Source: Rhynchospora pubera (taxonomy: Eukaryota; Streptophyta; Magnoliopsida; Poales; Cyperaceae). Taken from it: a stretch of 64,000 nt of DNA. The position numbers and the translations under genes were made by a program. The first letter of the stretch is position 1, and each line of letters starts with the position of its first letter. A model generated the notes under the pieces. The model did not search any database. It had not been told where the DNA came from and saw only the letters and a program-made list of their open reading frames with translations. Below are positions 1 through 12,686 of the stretch, piece by piece. The stretch lies in NCBI GenBank assembly GCA_028095005.1, contig CM051460.1, positions 149,105,461-149,169,460 on the forward strand, given 5' to 3'.

Positions 1-565
1 ATAGATGGAAAAAGAAAAAATATATTGTTTTTGCAAGGTGTTAATTTATGTCACGATTTATGTGATCATCGAACAGGCATCAAATGATGACTATTTTTCG
101 TCATCAGTCATTCACCAATCTGATTTTCAAAACGAAATTCCATTCAAATTAAACCCATTAACAAAGGGAAAATAAAAAATGCACGATGATCAAAGGTAAA
201 ACACAAACCTATTCTCATCGGCCATTCTTTAAGCAATGGGAACTACTAGAAGGGAAAAAAGGCAGAGCAAGTGTCAGTGGCATTTCAGTCTTAAATTTTA
301 TAAATTACATTTTCACAATTATTGTATTATTTAAATTGGCCAAAAAGGTGAATGGCTATAATAATCATGATTTGAGGGGTATATGACCAATATTAGAGAA
401 TAGAAGGGTATATGACTAATTACAGAAAATTTGGAGGATACATGGCTGATTTTCCCAATAAATAAATACACACACACACAAATACATCTATGTTCGAATT
501 GACCATGAAATTAAAAAAGAAAATTCTGCCCTGCTGTCCTCATCGTATCTATCTTATTTGGACAG
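1..565. other. Left-edge sequence, no supported gene
   Basis: AT-rich DNA with a short CA microsatellite near 470-482. It lies just upstream of the first recognisable RPA1-like exon, so it may be an intron or an earlier part of the same Helitron-borne gene. I could not find the expected zinc-finger exon of an RPA70 C-terminal domain here. Confidence 0.4.
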
Positions 566-1745
566 GTACAAACTTGAGCTTCGAGTGAAAGATCAGACAG
601 GAACAGCAGTCTTCACAGCGCTTGGAAAAGTCGCAAAAATTATTATTGGTGCTGACGTCAAAGCGATGGTCAAAGAGCAGGACACAACAGATGATGATGT
701 GCCAAAACAAATCCTAGAAATTATTGGAAAAGCATATCAGTTCACTGTTCTTCCAAAGGAATCAACAAAATTTGAAGGCGTCAGAATGAACACTATTATC
801 CGTGTAGATGCAGTCCCTCCAAGCAGCACACTCTTTATCCAAACTGACCATCAGGATCTGCCTCCTTTGCTTGCCCACCCAACAGGAGCAACAACAAGGT
901 GAGCCATGCTTTACTCAGCAATGCACAAAATCTATCCTTAATATTTGTGTACCGCATCAGCACTCCCATGTTATATTTGCATATCTATTCTCATAATTAT
1001 CTCGATGATATTCCATTGTTGTTGCAGCAAAGCTCTCTCTGATGACGTTATCTCACTTGGGCCAGCTCAGTCACCGCAACAACTGCCAGGATCCACCCCT
1101 CCTACACCACCTCCGCCGCTGAACATCACCACTCCAGTCACAGACAAGCATCAACCCTCACCAGATACAAAAGGGTTCTTCTATTAAATTATACAATTTA
1201 CTTATCTTGTATTTACTTTGTTACTCATCGTTTCACAAAAATATACCTCTTTAGCCAAAAAAAAAAAGAAAAACACAGCAAATTAAATACATGTATCGTT
1301 TAGTAAAGAGTGCTCATCTCATGCAGCAAAGAACCTGCACATCAGGAACAACACAATCCACCATCCAGCACTGTTAGGAAGAGACTCTTTTCAGAAACAG
1401 AAACAATCAACCTGAAAAGGTAAACATTTGTCACCAACAATAGTTTTGCTCTTCTATTTTTCATTCACTCATCCAGTCTCTCACACAGATATCATCGCCA
1501 ATAAAATGTCTTTTTTTTAGTGAGGAACCTGCTCAGCACAGACCTCTCACAATGCATGGGCCACACGGTGCTCCTGATGAAACTACAAAGGAATCGTTGT
1601 CACCTGAATCTGTTGAGTTCACTCTGCACAAAACTCAATCCAGGTACTAAACAAAACAAGAACATTTCATTTTATGGCCTCATTTCATGTTATCAAACAT
1701 TTAACTCCATGACAAAAATATGTTAATTGCAGCCATGTTCCTTAG
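566..1745 (+). CDS. RPA1-like protein, C-terminal part, Helitron-associated (partial at 5' end)
   Basis: The product resembles the C-terminal OB-fold of the large subunit of Replication Protein A, a single-strand DNA-binding protein. Five exons can be joined with GT-AG borders and consistent phase: 566-898, 1028-1174, 1327-1419, 1521-1643, 1733-1745 (stop TAG). Exon 1 encodes the OB-fold strand signature (YKLELRVKDQTGTAVFTA, then an acidic linker and a KAYQFTVLP strand). Later exons encode a Pro/Ser/Thr-rich tail with VRKRLFSETETINLK. Exon 1 enters in phase 2, so earlier exons are missing or unrecognised; the zinc-binding Cys residues normally just upstream were not seen. Plant Helitrons often carry RPA1-like genes, and a Helitron 3' terminus lies 605 bp downstream, so this is probably a transposon gene and not the cellular RPA1. 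The tiny last exon and the donor at 1174 are my inference from phase. Confidence 0.7.
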
Positions 1746-2321
1746 GAGCTCCCGCTCATGGAAAGAAAAATCGTATTTTGTGTGTATAGTTTCATCGCCG
1801 TGGATCTCAGCTCAGTTAGTCATATTTTGTTGTTAGTACTCCATAGGCGCCTCTTTTGTGTCTTTGATCCTGTGTTAGTCTTTCTTCCTGTCATGCAAAA
1901 AAAAAAAATTTCTGCTCCAGAGAAACGGACTTCTATCGATCCTCCTCTGGTGAAATTATAGGAGATCAACTGGTCAGGATGGTACACTTCTCAACATCCT
2001 CTTCATCATTTCTAGACCCAGTTGATCTTCTATAATGGTTTACAGCTAAACTGCCTTGAACTATTATCGGATTAGATACTCAACTGTTTGTGTATGTATT
2101 TATATGCGAAAATCTATGTTTACTACATGTCTTTCTTTCTTCGCTCGCATTCCCTTGCGCAATGAACATATTACACGGTACACTGCATATCTTTCTTTGT
2201 TTCTTCGCACGCATTGTGAGCACTGCACTTACCCTCATCAAATTTGGACCACCCAGCAAAAATTAGATACCTCATGATGAAATACTTCCGTCAATATTGC
2301 AAGTATCTTAGATTAATCATA

Positions 2322-2350
2322 CATCGCGCGAAGCGCGATGAGGAAGCTAG
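2322..2350 (+). repeat. Helitron 3' terminal hairpin plus CTAG
   Basis: Stem CATCGCGC / GCGCGATG, loop GAA, spacer of 6 nt, then CTAG|T. The sequence is essentially identical to the terminus at 13139-13167 apart from the spacer. Confidence 0.85.
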
Positions 2351-5300
2351 TTGTATATGAAAGTTGATTGCCGCTGGATGAATTACAGGTGGGTCCGCTG
2401 AAATAAAAACCCGGTATTAGTATATTACTGTAATTCGGAATTTCGGATCGTTTTAAATATAATTTGGTTCTCCGAATTGGTTATGGAAGCAATTTGCCAC
2501 TGCAGCTGATGCGGACCCTGTACAGTGTACAGCAACAGCGCCATGTAGAGAGAAAATATCCCACCTAATTTTTTTTTCTCAATTATTGCTACAGATGTCG
2601 TACACAACTGCAATAAAAAAAATAATTTTTCCAAAGCGCAGAAACTAGTTGAATATAAATAGATATTAATTTGATGATGAGATGATCAATAAGACAAGTC
2701 AAATGCATAGATTTGATATACATGCACTCGAATGGCGATGTTTTGGTGGGCGGTGATTCTCTATTTGGACTTTGAAGCTGGCCCCTATCTCTTTTTTTAT
2801 TCCAGGGAGACTTTTAACCTGCAATAGTGCAATCACCATCACCAATTATATGTTGGTTTTATTGGTAAAAACTTCTAATGCACATTTGACTATTTTATAG
2901 GCCATAATTTTGAAATAGGAAGCTTAAAAAGTTTTTTTTTTCTTTTCTTTTTTTCATTTTCAAACACAAGGTCTGCTTCTGAGTTTATGCGAAAAAAAAA
3001 AACAGATAATCTCTAACAAGATAGATGTTATTTTTTTACACTCTAAACTAAACAGAAAATTTCGTGAAAATATAAACAAAACATATATATAAAAAAAAAT
3101 TCATTCACCTTCGGAATTAATCTTACAAACAAAATAAATCATCTTATATGAGAAAATTTTTTCAAGCTGATGATAGAAAAATAGGGCCGCCTAATTGACT
3201 GTGACATTTTAACAATTTTAACTCCTGTATGTGGCACCTAGTTTTCGAACAGGTTCATGGCTAGTTTTTCCGGTTTTGTTTGTGAATCTATCTTATAGCG
3301 GGTCAAAACGGTTTGGTTGAAAAGAAAATAGAAGAGATGACATATAGTTTGCAAGATGAAATTTTGTGCAGACGGGTGCTGAGGCCAGCGAAATTCTACG
3401 ATCGATAGAGAGGAAGAAAATTAGATCTCGAATTTTGAAATTGAGAGGTGAGATCTATGGACAGCAGCCCTTATCTGTTTTTATGCTGGTTTTCTCATTT
3501 TCTTTTTGTCCCCTCAATAATTAATTTCCTTGTCACAAATCACAGGAGCAAGAGAGCTAGATTTTCCTTCGCAAGAATAAAAGACGAAATTTGAGAGATT
3601 TTAGCTAGCTGCCATGTGAAGAGCTGGATCTGTTTTCAAATCTGCGCTAGGATGCACCCTGGGATGCGGGTGCACCCTTAAACCTGAAACACAACAAAAG
3701 CAACAAATCGACAATATCTCTATCTTTTTTGTGCAAAATGGAGAAAATTAAGCATAATGAACATAAAAAGGGCACAAGTTAGGAATATAATTAGACTTAA
3801 CTGAACACAAATATATAATAATTCAATTTCAAAGCCTCAGATCACTGTAGAAAGAGCTCAAATCCTAACGGTTGTGTTACTGGTTGTGTTACTGTTCTGT
3901 GCTTGATCGATTGGATCTAGGCCCTTCGTCTCCGCTATCTCTGGCCTGCGTTGAGTAGTGCGTTCTCTCCTTTGGTTTCTCTGCTGCCCTTTCTTTGTTG
4001 CGTGGGTGCGTTGCCTCTTTCCCTGCTCTTTCCTCTTCCGTGCTTACCTTTTTGCGCCGTATTGGATCTGATTTATCTCTTTTCTGAGTGGAGGGGTTGC
4101 CTCTTCTGTACTTTGTGGTCATTCTGATGTGTACGGCTAACTATGCTGAGGTTTGTGCGTGCTATGGAAGAGTCTCGATGGCACTGTTTTAGTACTGAGG
4201 GTTTGCATTGTTCTCTTGCGTTCCTGCCTTTCTTCTTTGGTGCGTGTTCTCTATTTTTTCCCCATTTTTTTGCCTGCGTTAGGAGTTAGTATTTTGTGCT
4301 TGCGGTGCTTTAGAGGGTCTGATAGTGCTTTAGGCTGCTTGGATTCTTGCTATTGTGCAGATTTATATTTGTTTGGGTTTCAATTTGGCAGCCGATCAGG
4401 CCAGTTAGTGTCAAAAATTGTGTCGGTGGTGTGTCTTATGTGCCTCCTGTTTGTTTTCTGTCGACTGTCGTTTGTATCACTGGTCTTGGTTCTGCATTGG
4501 ATTTGGCTAACCAGTGATCTCGGATTTGTTAGGGTGGCTGATTTAGGTGTGGGTAGGTGTTTTCCTTTTGTCGTATTCTAAGTCTTCTTTTCTGAGATTA
4601 TATTGTTCCCTTCTTTATAGCATCGCCTCAATCGACCTCCACATCGCCTCAATCGACCTCCACATCGCCTCGATCGATGGATTTGACTGTTCTCGATCTT
4701 CTGAGAGGGTTTCATCTTTACAAATCAAGGAGGGGTTTTTTTATTTTTTTGCTGTTATGGTTTTAAAGTGTTCTTTGTTTTATTTCTATACTTTGAATAA
4801 GCTGGTGCTGTGATTTTGTTGTTTTGAAACGTTTAATACAGGGTGACAGTGAGGGTTAAACAATTGGTAAGGAAAGAGGGATGCTTTGGCCAATAAGGAC
4901 CCAACTGCCATTGTATATTTTATTGTGTTTTCAATTATTATATCTCATTGTACTCCATTTTTTTCCCTTTTCGATTGAATTCATGAAATACGAGAGAGGT
5001 TGTCAAGGAATGGTTGTGAATAAATTCTTTGTTTGCACATTAGAATCGTAGTGGTAAATTAGTGATGCTAATATGCTGGCTTTGTCTTACTGGATCCTTA
5101 GTCCTTTTAGTTATCAGTTATTAGTTAGGTTTAACCTATCAAGGATGTTGTAGCAATGCAACTCTCTGCAAGGGCAACAATGGATAATGACCAGCCGGTA
5201 AATAGTTAGAAAGATAAATAGACAAGAATAAAAAAATATAACAATATTTTTCTTTTCCCTTAGTTTTTCAATTCCGTGTTTTGCATATCAAAAAAAGATT

Positions 5301-6819
5301 TTAATATTTTTTTATTCTTTTTATTCTCACTTCTTGTAGGTTTTCTATTTCTTCCCTATTTGGTTGGTGGGTGATTTGCTTTCTTTCTTCCTGGGTTGTG
5401 GAGGTCAACTGCTTTCAGGTATTTTTTTCTATTTCGGTTCCTCTCAGGAATCAAATTTGACTGAGGATATCGCTTTCTATTTCTCTTCAGGCATGTCAAC
5501 AGCTGGCCACATAAAAAAAAGATGGCCGAAACATTTCGGTTATTAATATTGTTTATAGGTTATTGGGTGTAAAGTTTGGTGTTATTTTAATGCACATTAT
5601 CAGTTTGGTTTTGACATTTCTCTTTTATTGTGGCATTAATATGTTTTTTTACTCTTTTGTTTATTTTCACAGTTTTCTTGTGCAAGAAATTGACATAAAA
5701 AAAAATCAAGTTCAGCCTTCGATTATTATGGTGGAGGCGTTTAATTACTGTAGTAAGCACTTCTGTTGAGGTGATTATCTGATTTTCAACATGATTTTCC
5801 TCGCTTTTTTTTTTAATGTTATCTTAACTGAAAATATATTCATGGTTCTTGATAATCCTTGGTTTCCTTTGTTGAGTAAAAAGCAGGTTTAATTGTTGTA
5901 CTTTAGATTATCAATCGGATCGAGTTTATCTGATATGTTGCTTTTAAAATTCAATTGCTTTATGGATTGTTTAATGCATGTTCATTTTCATTTATGCAAT
6001 AAATAAACTGTGGGGTAGCTAGCTCGTATGGGCTATGTACAAGTCAATGGGATGTGGGTATAATTTGTCATGCAATTTTGGTGCAAGAAGTAGCAAACTT
6101 TACAATTAAAAAAAGAGCCAATTAAAGTTTTGACAGAGTAATTGATGTCCTTCGTCAACCTTCTGTACATTTCTGGGTGAAGTATATCTCCAAAATTGAC
6201 ACTTCATTTATCATGAATGAGCATTATCTTCCTTTTTCCAGAATATTTCTTGCTAAAAACTTTCTCAAGCATTGTCATGTGTGAGTGTTCTCTTTCTTCT
6301 ATAAGAGTTGCAATAAAATACTAAGGGAGGAAGTACAAGACCTATAGAAAGAAATTTGAAGCATTTCAGTGTACCTTTTAGGACATGTATCACACTCTAC
6401 ATTCAAAATGAAATTTATAGTATTTTTTATATTTATTGAATTTGATATTCATTTTTCTAATTCTTTTTTAGATTAGATCAATAGTAAGTGGTACAGTTAA
6501 ATTGCACCAGACCCTCTCAATTGTAATTGTTTACCAGTTCCACACACAATTAAATAGACGAAAGTAGTATGTGCAGGTTATGCATATACCAAACTTCAGA
6601 CCAACAATAGTGTGAATTCCGAGCATGATTGTACTGAGGTCAAACTCATTTCACATGCATTGCCACCGCTGAGGATACCAAATAAGGAAAAAGGTATGAG
6701 TGCATCACATGTGTAGGATGAAAAAGAAAGTCTACCTGCCCTACCTGTTGTGCTCTATAGAAATACCTGCAATTGGTATTTTTCTTCTTCATTTGACGGG
6801 ACATTGCACATCTCTATGA
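2351..6819. other. Intergenic or transposon-derived DNA without a supported gene
   Basis: This stretch is AT-rich, with T-rich plus-strand blocks at about 4130-5800. Open frames there are low-complexity Leu/Phe/Ser/Cys runs without domain signatures. A 21-bp tandem repeat lies at 4621-4680. Part of it may belong to the second Helitron, whose 5' end I could not place. Confidence 0.5.
4621..4680 (+). repeat. 21-bp tandem repeat, about 2.8 copies
   Basis: The unit CATCGCCTCAATCGACCTCC(A) is repeated twice exactly and then once partially with one A-to-G change. It is short and local, with no coding significance apparent. Confidence 0.9.
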
Positions 6820-7030
6820 GGAGTCGTATCCTCTGGATGGTTTAACAAAACCATCCAGTGGACGTCTCGAGTCCTCAACCATCCGATCCAAATGGACGGT
6901 TGGATCTCAGAATTCATCGGAAAACAAAAACGCAGGTATACGAGTATACGACTACTCTTTCGTATTTCTCTCTCTTCGTATCCTGTATCCTATCAGATCA
7001 GAATCCCTTCTCTTTCTCCTACCTGTGTGC
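6820..7030 (+). repeat. Left terminal inverted repeat of the 3.6 kb MULE
   Basis: The outer about 45 bp pairs closely with 10422-10465. The inner part pairs imperfectly with about 10240-10420 through shared GGATCTCA, GTATACGA and CGTATCCTG blocks. The inner limit is approximate. Confidence 0.7.
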
Positions 7031-10000
7031 ATTTAGTGAGAAAAAAGGTGATCTTCGAGGCTCGAAGGCGAAGCAAATTCCCGTGAAGCCTTCTCATTTG
7101 CCCGTCTCTTTCCTATCTCACTCGTACAGAGAAATCCTATCCTCTCTCCCCACTCTCTCACTGCCTCTCGCTCACCCCTCCACACCCTCAAACCGAGCCT
7201 CCGCACCTCTCTCTCTCTCAATGTCGATCTTGGTAGATTGGAGAACTCTCCCGTCCTCGCCTAGCGCCGCATCGCATCCCTGTCTTGTCCCAACTGTGCT
7301 TTGCTCAGTGCTCACCTCCGAATAGGAAAAGGAGACAAACCCTAAACTCTAGTTTCATTAGTTGGGACTGGTGGATTGAAGCCAAAACAGCAATTTCTGA
7401 TAGATAATTTTATGCATTTTTTATTTTTTTTCCTTAACTGTAAAATTTCGTCCAAATTGTACATTTGTATAATATATTATCACGAACCTCAGCTCAATTA
7501 AATGAAAACAAGAGAAAGATTGAGAAAAGACGAAGAAATGGAGAAGGATAGCATTTTTTTAAGCATACAGTAGGTCCCAAAACTCATTTTCTGGTATGCA
7601 ATTTCAAGCCCTGAACTGATGTATGCAATTCAAACTGTAATCAAAGTATTTTTTGATAAGAGTGCTAACAGGTACATTTGGCCCTTCTATTATATTCTAG
7701 CTTTCTAGTCTCAGCTTTCTTTATTATAGCCTTGATTTCATGATATATTACAATTTAAAATTATAGCATTTCTAATGTTTTGAAGCACCTTCAGCTAAAC
7801 AATTTCTCTTTATTTTTCAGGTGTGTAAACATGGTAGAGAAACTCAATTGAAAATACTGCTAATTCAAATTTTCAAGTACCTTTAGCCATCAACCCACTC
7901 GCACTCAGCGCTTGCGTCTCCTTCCAACTGTATGTGGCTTCCTTTTTTTTCAATTATTTTTTCTGAATTTTGGTTATCTTGCTCACTTTAATTGATTTTG
8001 GTATCTGATTCAGATATTTTAGGTTCAGTTAGAAACAAAGTAATTATCTTTTTGTAGAAAGGCACAAATTAACTATCAAAGTTTTTTAACAAAAAATCAT
8101 TATTCTGGTATCTAATTTTATTATTAGGTATTCTTTTCCTTGGTTTATAATCAGGAGATTTATGAAGCGTTTAATTTAAGTTCTAATGTTCTGATTTAGA
8201 CAAGACCCAATAGATATTATCTATTGTTCAATGTTTTATCAAAGTTTTGATTTTGACAAGACCCAACAGTTTTCTTTTTCTTTTTCTTGTTTATTGAGTT
8301 CTAATGTTCAATTTTGTAGGAAAAGCAATCATGGTGATGAGTATAAACGACATTAACGAAGTTGTAGAATCAGCAAATGATGATGAAAATAACAGCCGGC
8401 AGGAACTTGAAGATGACATCGACACACATGAAGATGTAGAGTTTGTTCCTATTGTTGTAGAGATGATAGGTTGTTTCATTTTGTAAGCTTATTGGTTGTA
8501 ATTAAAAGAGAGGAAATGATATTTACTGGTTTTGTAATTGAAAGGCGTGATGGTACTAACTGTCTCACTTAATATTTTAAATCAGGTCTACATTAAGGTA
8601 TTGTATAATAACGTAAACAAAGATCAAACATGATCTGTAGAGAGAGACAATGATGGTCTAAAAGAGAGATAAGTTGTATTATGCTGGATATGATATGTGC
8701 ACATATATGCTTACTGGTTTTATTTTATATATCCAAAGCTATATCAACTATTATCAAGTATAGGTATATTCAAGTGAATTTGCGCTTCATTTACAACTGA
8801 AGATGAAGGCATTTGGTGCTACAGGTCAGTGCATTTACATAGGTACATCCTGAATGCATAGGTACAACGCATAGGTTAGTAAAATGTTGCTTTAAAAAGA
8901 GAGTGTGAAAGGCTTAACATGTGAAATTAAAACAACAGACTCTAAAGAAAAAAATACACATGAAACTAGAAGGAACATGTACTGAGATTAGCAAGAAGTT
9001 TTAAAAAAAATAGTTAACCAAATGCTTGTGATAAGCAAGAAGCTAACTAGAAGGCACACGTACTGAGATAAGCTTGATTTCTAGTGTACCAAATGCTTGT
9101 GATACCATTTTAGTGTACGTGTACCATATGCACTATAAGGAAACAGATACTATCCATTTCATATTTCCTATCCATTTCTATCAGCAAGTCAATACAATAG
9201 TCCAGATTGTTCAAACTAAACATAAACAAAAACGCAAAAGAAAAAAATTCTTTAAAAATAGTCAAAATCTTCTCCATCAGTTACTAATAGGTTGATTCTC
9301 CGCAGAAATGAGTTAAAACAGATCCAGTCCAAATCTTCTCCATCGGTCTTTCTGGTCTGCTAGATTTTGAACAATATTTTTGTTGCAACTAATCTCTGAC
9401 AAATACAACATGCAACCAAACTTAATTTTAATTTTAATCCAACAATTATAGCCCATGTTAAGTACTCAGACTAGCACATGAGATAACAACCCAAAATACA
9501 TCCGAATCTAACTTGACAAAAAATTTTCAGATTGGTCCTGACAATAACAAATTAAACCATATTTACAATTAGCAGCAAATTAAACCAAGTTTTTGTACCA
9601 GCTACTGGTATGGTTCTATTGGGCTCTGGTATAAATTCAGGGACTTTTGGTTTACCATTTATAAACTAGATTTAAAACTTCATTGCAGCTCTCTGACTTT
9701 GAACAGAGACAGGTTAATTTATACAGCAAAAACTAGTGTATATACTATTAGAGTTGATGTGAAAATCGGAAAGTTTATAAAGAGAAACTAAAAATTGTTT
9801 TTGGTACAAATCATTTTATTTTCAATTACATAACGTGTCACCTGTAAAACCTTAGTAGAAATCTTTAAAAAAAAAAAAGAATGAGAAAATTGAAGAAATG
9901 CTAATATATTTCACGGGCATTGCAATCCGGCCCATGGTACAAGAATCTTTTATATAGAAGCCTACCTGTGGATTAGTTGTGCTTGTGAATTGATTCAATA

Positions 10001-10239
10001 GCAAGAACAGTCTCTGTAACCACCAAAATTGAGAAATTGCTATCGCCTACCAACTACCAAAAAAAGAATTTCAGAAATTTCTTTTGGAGCATTGAGAAGT
10101 CATGAATTATTTGGAGCACTAAGAGTGGGTAGATGAATCGTTCTTCTAGGTTTGCTCAGATTATCGATAGATGCAAACAATTTCGCGCTTAGCCTTCCTG
10201 TGTACGAAAATTTACTAGGGTTTCGGAGGAGATGGAGAG

Positions 10240-10465
10240 CACGGAGAAAGACCTAATTTTCTGTGCACGAGAGAGTTGACGGGAAGGGGATTCTCATCTG
10301 ATACGAATACGATGCAGGATACGAAGAAGTCGTATACGAAAGAAAGAGAAGCTTAGGCGGAAGATTTGATCCGCTTGAGATCCTACCGTTCATTTTGATC
10401 GAACGGTTCAGATTACAAAACGTCCACTGGATGGTTTTTATTAACCATCCAGAGGATACGACTCC
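10240..10465 (-). repeat. Right terminal inverted repeat of the 3.6 kb MULE
   Basis: It is the reverse-complement partner of the left arm and ends GGATACGACTCC directly before the target duplication at 10466-10475. Confidence 0.7.
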
Positions 10466-12035
10466 ATCTCTATGATTCTATCTATCAAAAGGCAAAAAAG
10501 ATAATTTTCTCTTTCTTTTTGGCCTCACGTTTTGGTTCTGGATTTTCAACATTAATGAAATATTATTGACCAACAGTTTGATCCATTATTGAACTTTCTT
10601 ACTTGATTACATAATTTTTTTTCTTATTCATTTCTCTTATCAATAACGCATTACCCTTTTTGGGTTAATGTAATTTTTGTTATTTTGCGGTACTGTCCCA
10701 GCGGCCCGATTTATGAAAATGAGGTCTTTGCATGGCCCCAGACCCAGAGGAAGCTTTGCCAGAATTACTTACGTCAGTTTTTATACAAGTTAACTTTTTA
10801 ATTTACCATGTGTCATGGAACAAGCAAAGTTGACCTAGAACTGATCCAAAGAACTAAGTCTTTTTCTGGATTAGGGTTGTTGCAATAGCCTTATTCTGAT
10901 TTAATATCACGGTTCATTTTTCTCTTAGTTAGGTATAAAAGATTTCCTTTTTTTTTGTTCTAGGTGGCATTAGGTTTTGTGGCTCTGTTTACCATGATAA
11001 ATGAGTCTGCAAAGTTAGTAAAAAAATCATATATCATCATGGACAGTGAAAATCATGATATTTACTAAATTGGAATAATTGCTAACTGCTATAGTTTCGA
11101 TGCAGATCTGTGTCATTATTGTTGGATGAGGGATTTAAATCTCAGAGGTATTGCTTATTACATCCCTTAACAAATGAGGTGGCAATTGGTAAGTTTTTGC
11201 ATTTTAATGCTTAAAGCTGTAAACTTAAGGCAAAATAATTAATAGCTAGCACAATACTATGTTATATGAAAATGAAAATCAACATGGCATAATTTCTCAG
11301 ATCTAACCCCAACGACTTTGATAAATTTTTTTTTACTTTCAATTGGGTGTGAACAAGCTTATGTGGACTTGGAGGTAATCTCTTTGGTGATAGTTTGATT
11401 TTTTTAAAATGACATTTTACTATTTAATTATTTATTTATTGATGTTTTTTCCTCGGTAGTAGTATTAATCTCTCTTTAGTACGAGAAGTGTAGGTTGGTA
11501 CCAGTATTCGAAGTGGTAACTGGTAAGTCTGGTTAATTAGCGGATGTAGATGGGAAACTTTGTAATGTGATGCAGATAGAAACTTTGTAATGAGTTTTAT
11601 GATTAATGACATTGTCTATGGGCCGGTATTAAAAAAAACAATTAACCTTACATACTTGGTACCAACTGAAGCACTAAATCTGTTAGGAGCAAATAAAGTA
11701 CACCCAACAAGTGCACCTGCTCAGACCGGTGCAACTTTGGAACATAAAACAAATAACCTACCCACTTTATTATTTTTGTAATTAAGCCTGATTTTGTTCT
11801 CTTGACATTACATTTGAGCTGAATTTCATGTATGCTCTTGACGAGCTTGGTTCGTTCGTATACCTCATAAAATATTGAAACATCTGATGTGTCCCGACTA
11901 ACATTGAAATATCTGATGCTCTTGACGAGCTTTCTTAACATTACCTTAGCGTCATTTTTCTCTTTATAGGAGAAAAACTATTATGAAGGATGAGGTCTGT
12001 ATAGACACAAAATCACTCCATATTCTTTTTTTTTT
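10466..12035. other. AT-rich intergenic DNA, no supported gene
   Basis: Only short open frames without recognisable domains are seen. The region may be interior sequence of the Helitron that ends at 13167. Confidence 0.4.
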
Positions 12036-12686
12036 GAGCCATCGGAAGACCAGAAAAGCCAGAAACAAAAAATTAGGAAAGATAAACCACAGATTAATGG
12101 AGATGTAGTAGCTGACTCAGCTAATGTGAAGAAATTTCTAGAGAAAGACCTTGAAAACATTCCCGATGTATTTATATCAGAGGAAAGTAGTCAAATTATT
12201 GCAAAATGTTTCATTTTGTACATAGTTGTGATAATACTATATATTTATTTAACTAGATCTAATTGCAGCTAACTAAGCAATCTGATGCTGAAGATGGCAT
12301 TAATGATCATGTGTTAGAAGGTAAAACAGCATGTTAGTTATGATCTATTGAGCACGACGGTAAGTAAATACTTTTCTAAATATTTAAAATCACTGATGTA
12401 TGATCTGAACTTTTACCACATGAATATTAATCTTTGATATGTAAATAAAATTTGGTGCAGATGACTTTGAAGAATTTAGTATATACTCACTGATTGCCAT
12501 GCAGGCATTGAGAGCACACTATGAAGAATTCAGTGGTATGAGCTACCGACTATCGATTATCATTTTTTTTTATTTATTGCTTATTTCTTTTACTCAATTT
12601 TGCAATTTTTTGCGTTGTCAAGAAATCAACCAATTAGGGATGCATTCAATAATAATGCAACAAAGGAAAATCTCAACAGGCAAGTA
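12036..12686 (+). pseudogene. Unidentified spliced gene fragment, possibly Helitron-captured
   Basis: Several short coding-like segments join in one frame with GT-AG borders. A Lys/Asp-rich segment spans about 12036-12167, then 12269-12320 (ending GAAG|GTAAAA), then 12461-12535 (AG before ATGAC; ends GTG|GTATG), then a segment ending at a TAA at 12684-12686. The middle exons read through as an acidic stretch followed by a helix-like segment (LIAMQALRAHYEEFSG). I do not recognise the protein. It lies 0.5 kb upstream of a Helitron 3' terminus, and Helitrons commonly carry host exon fragments with introns. No start codon or full gene is evident, so it is called a fragment. Confidence 0.35.

Larger units (their letters stand above)
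566..2350 (+). mobile_element. Helitron remnant, 3' part with terminal hairpin
   Basis: The right end is a perfect 8-bp stem with GAA loop (CATCGCGC-GAA-GCGCGATG, 2322-2340), followed 6 nt later by CTAG (2347-2350) and then T. That is the Helitron layout of a 3' hairpin then CTRR with insertion between A and T. The same roughly 33-nt terminal sequence recurs ending at 13167. The 5' boundary is not visible, and no RepHel helicase is present in the window. The RPA1-like gene lies inside. The coordinates give only the part I can support. Confidence 0.8.
6820..10465. mobile_element. Mutator-like element (MULE) with long inverted repeats and 10-bp TSD
   Basis: Both ends are inverted repeats beginning GGAGTCGTATCCTCTGG (left from 6820; right end at 10465). 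Similarity runs inward for roughly 200 bp, including CCATCCAGTGGACG and related CGTATCC motifs. The element is flanked by a perfect 10-bp direct repeat ATCTCTATGA (6810-6819 and 10466-10475). Long inverted repeats with a 9-11 bp duplication are the hallmark of Mutator-type transposons. No intact transposase is present. An acidic 31-codon stretch at about 8370-8470 resembles the leader of FAR1/FRS proteins, which descend from MULE transposases, but this link is weak. It is most likely non-autonomous. Confidence 0.85.

Noticed and set aside
3889..4122. 77-codon charged minus-strand frame
   Set aside because: Low-complexity Lys/Glu/Arg composition mirrors pyrimidine-rich DNA; nothing recognisable.
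4153..4581. 142-codon Leu/Val/Cys-rich frame
   Set aside because: It results from T-rich DNA and lacks coding signal, conserved motifs or a plausible gene context.
6858..7325. 155-codon plus-strand frame
   Set aside because: It begins inside the MULE inverted repeat; the Ser/Pro/Leu-rich composition reflects CT-rich DNA and no domain is seen.
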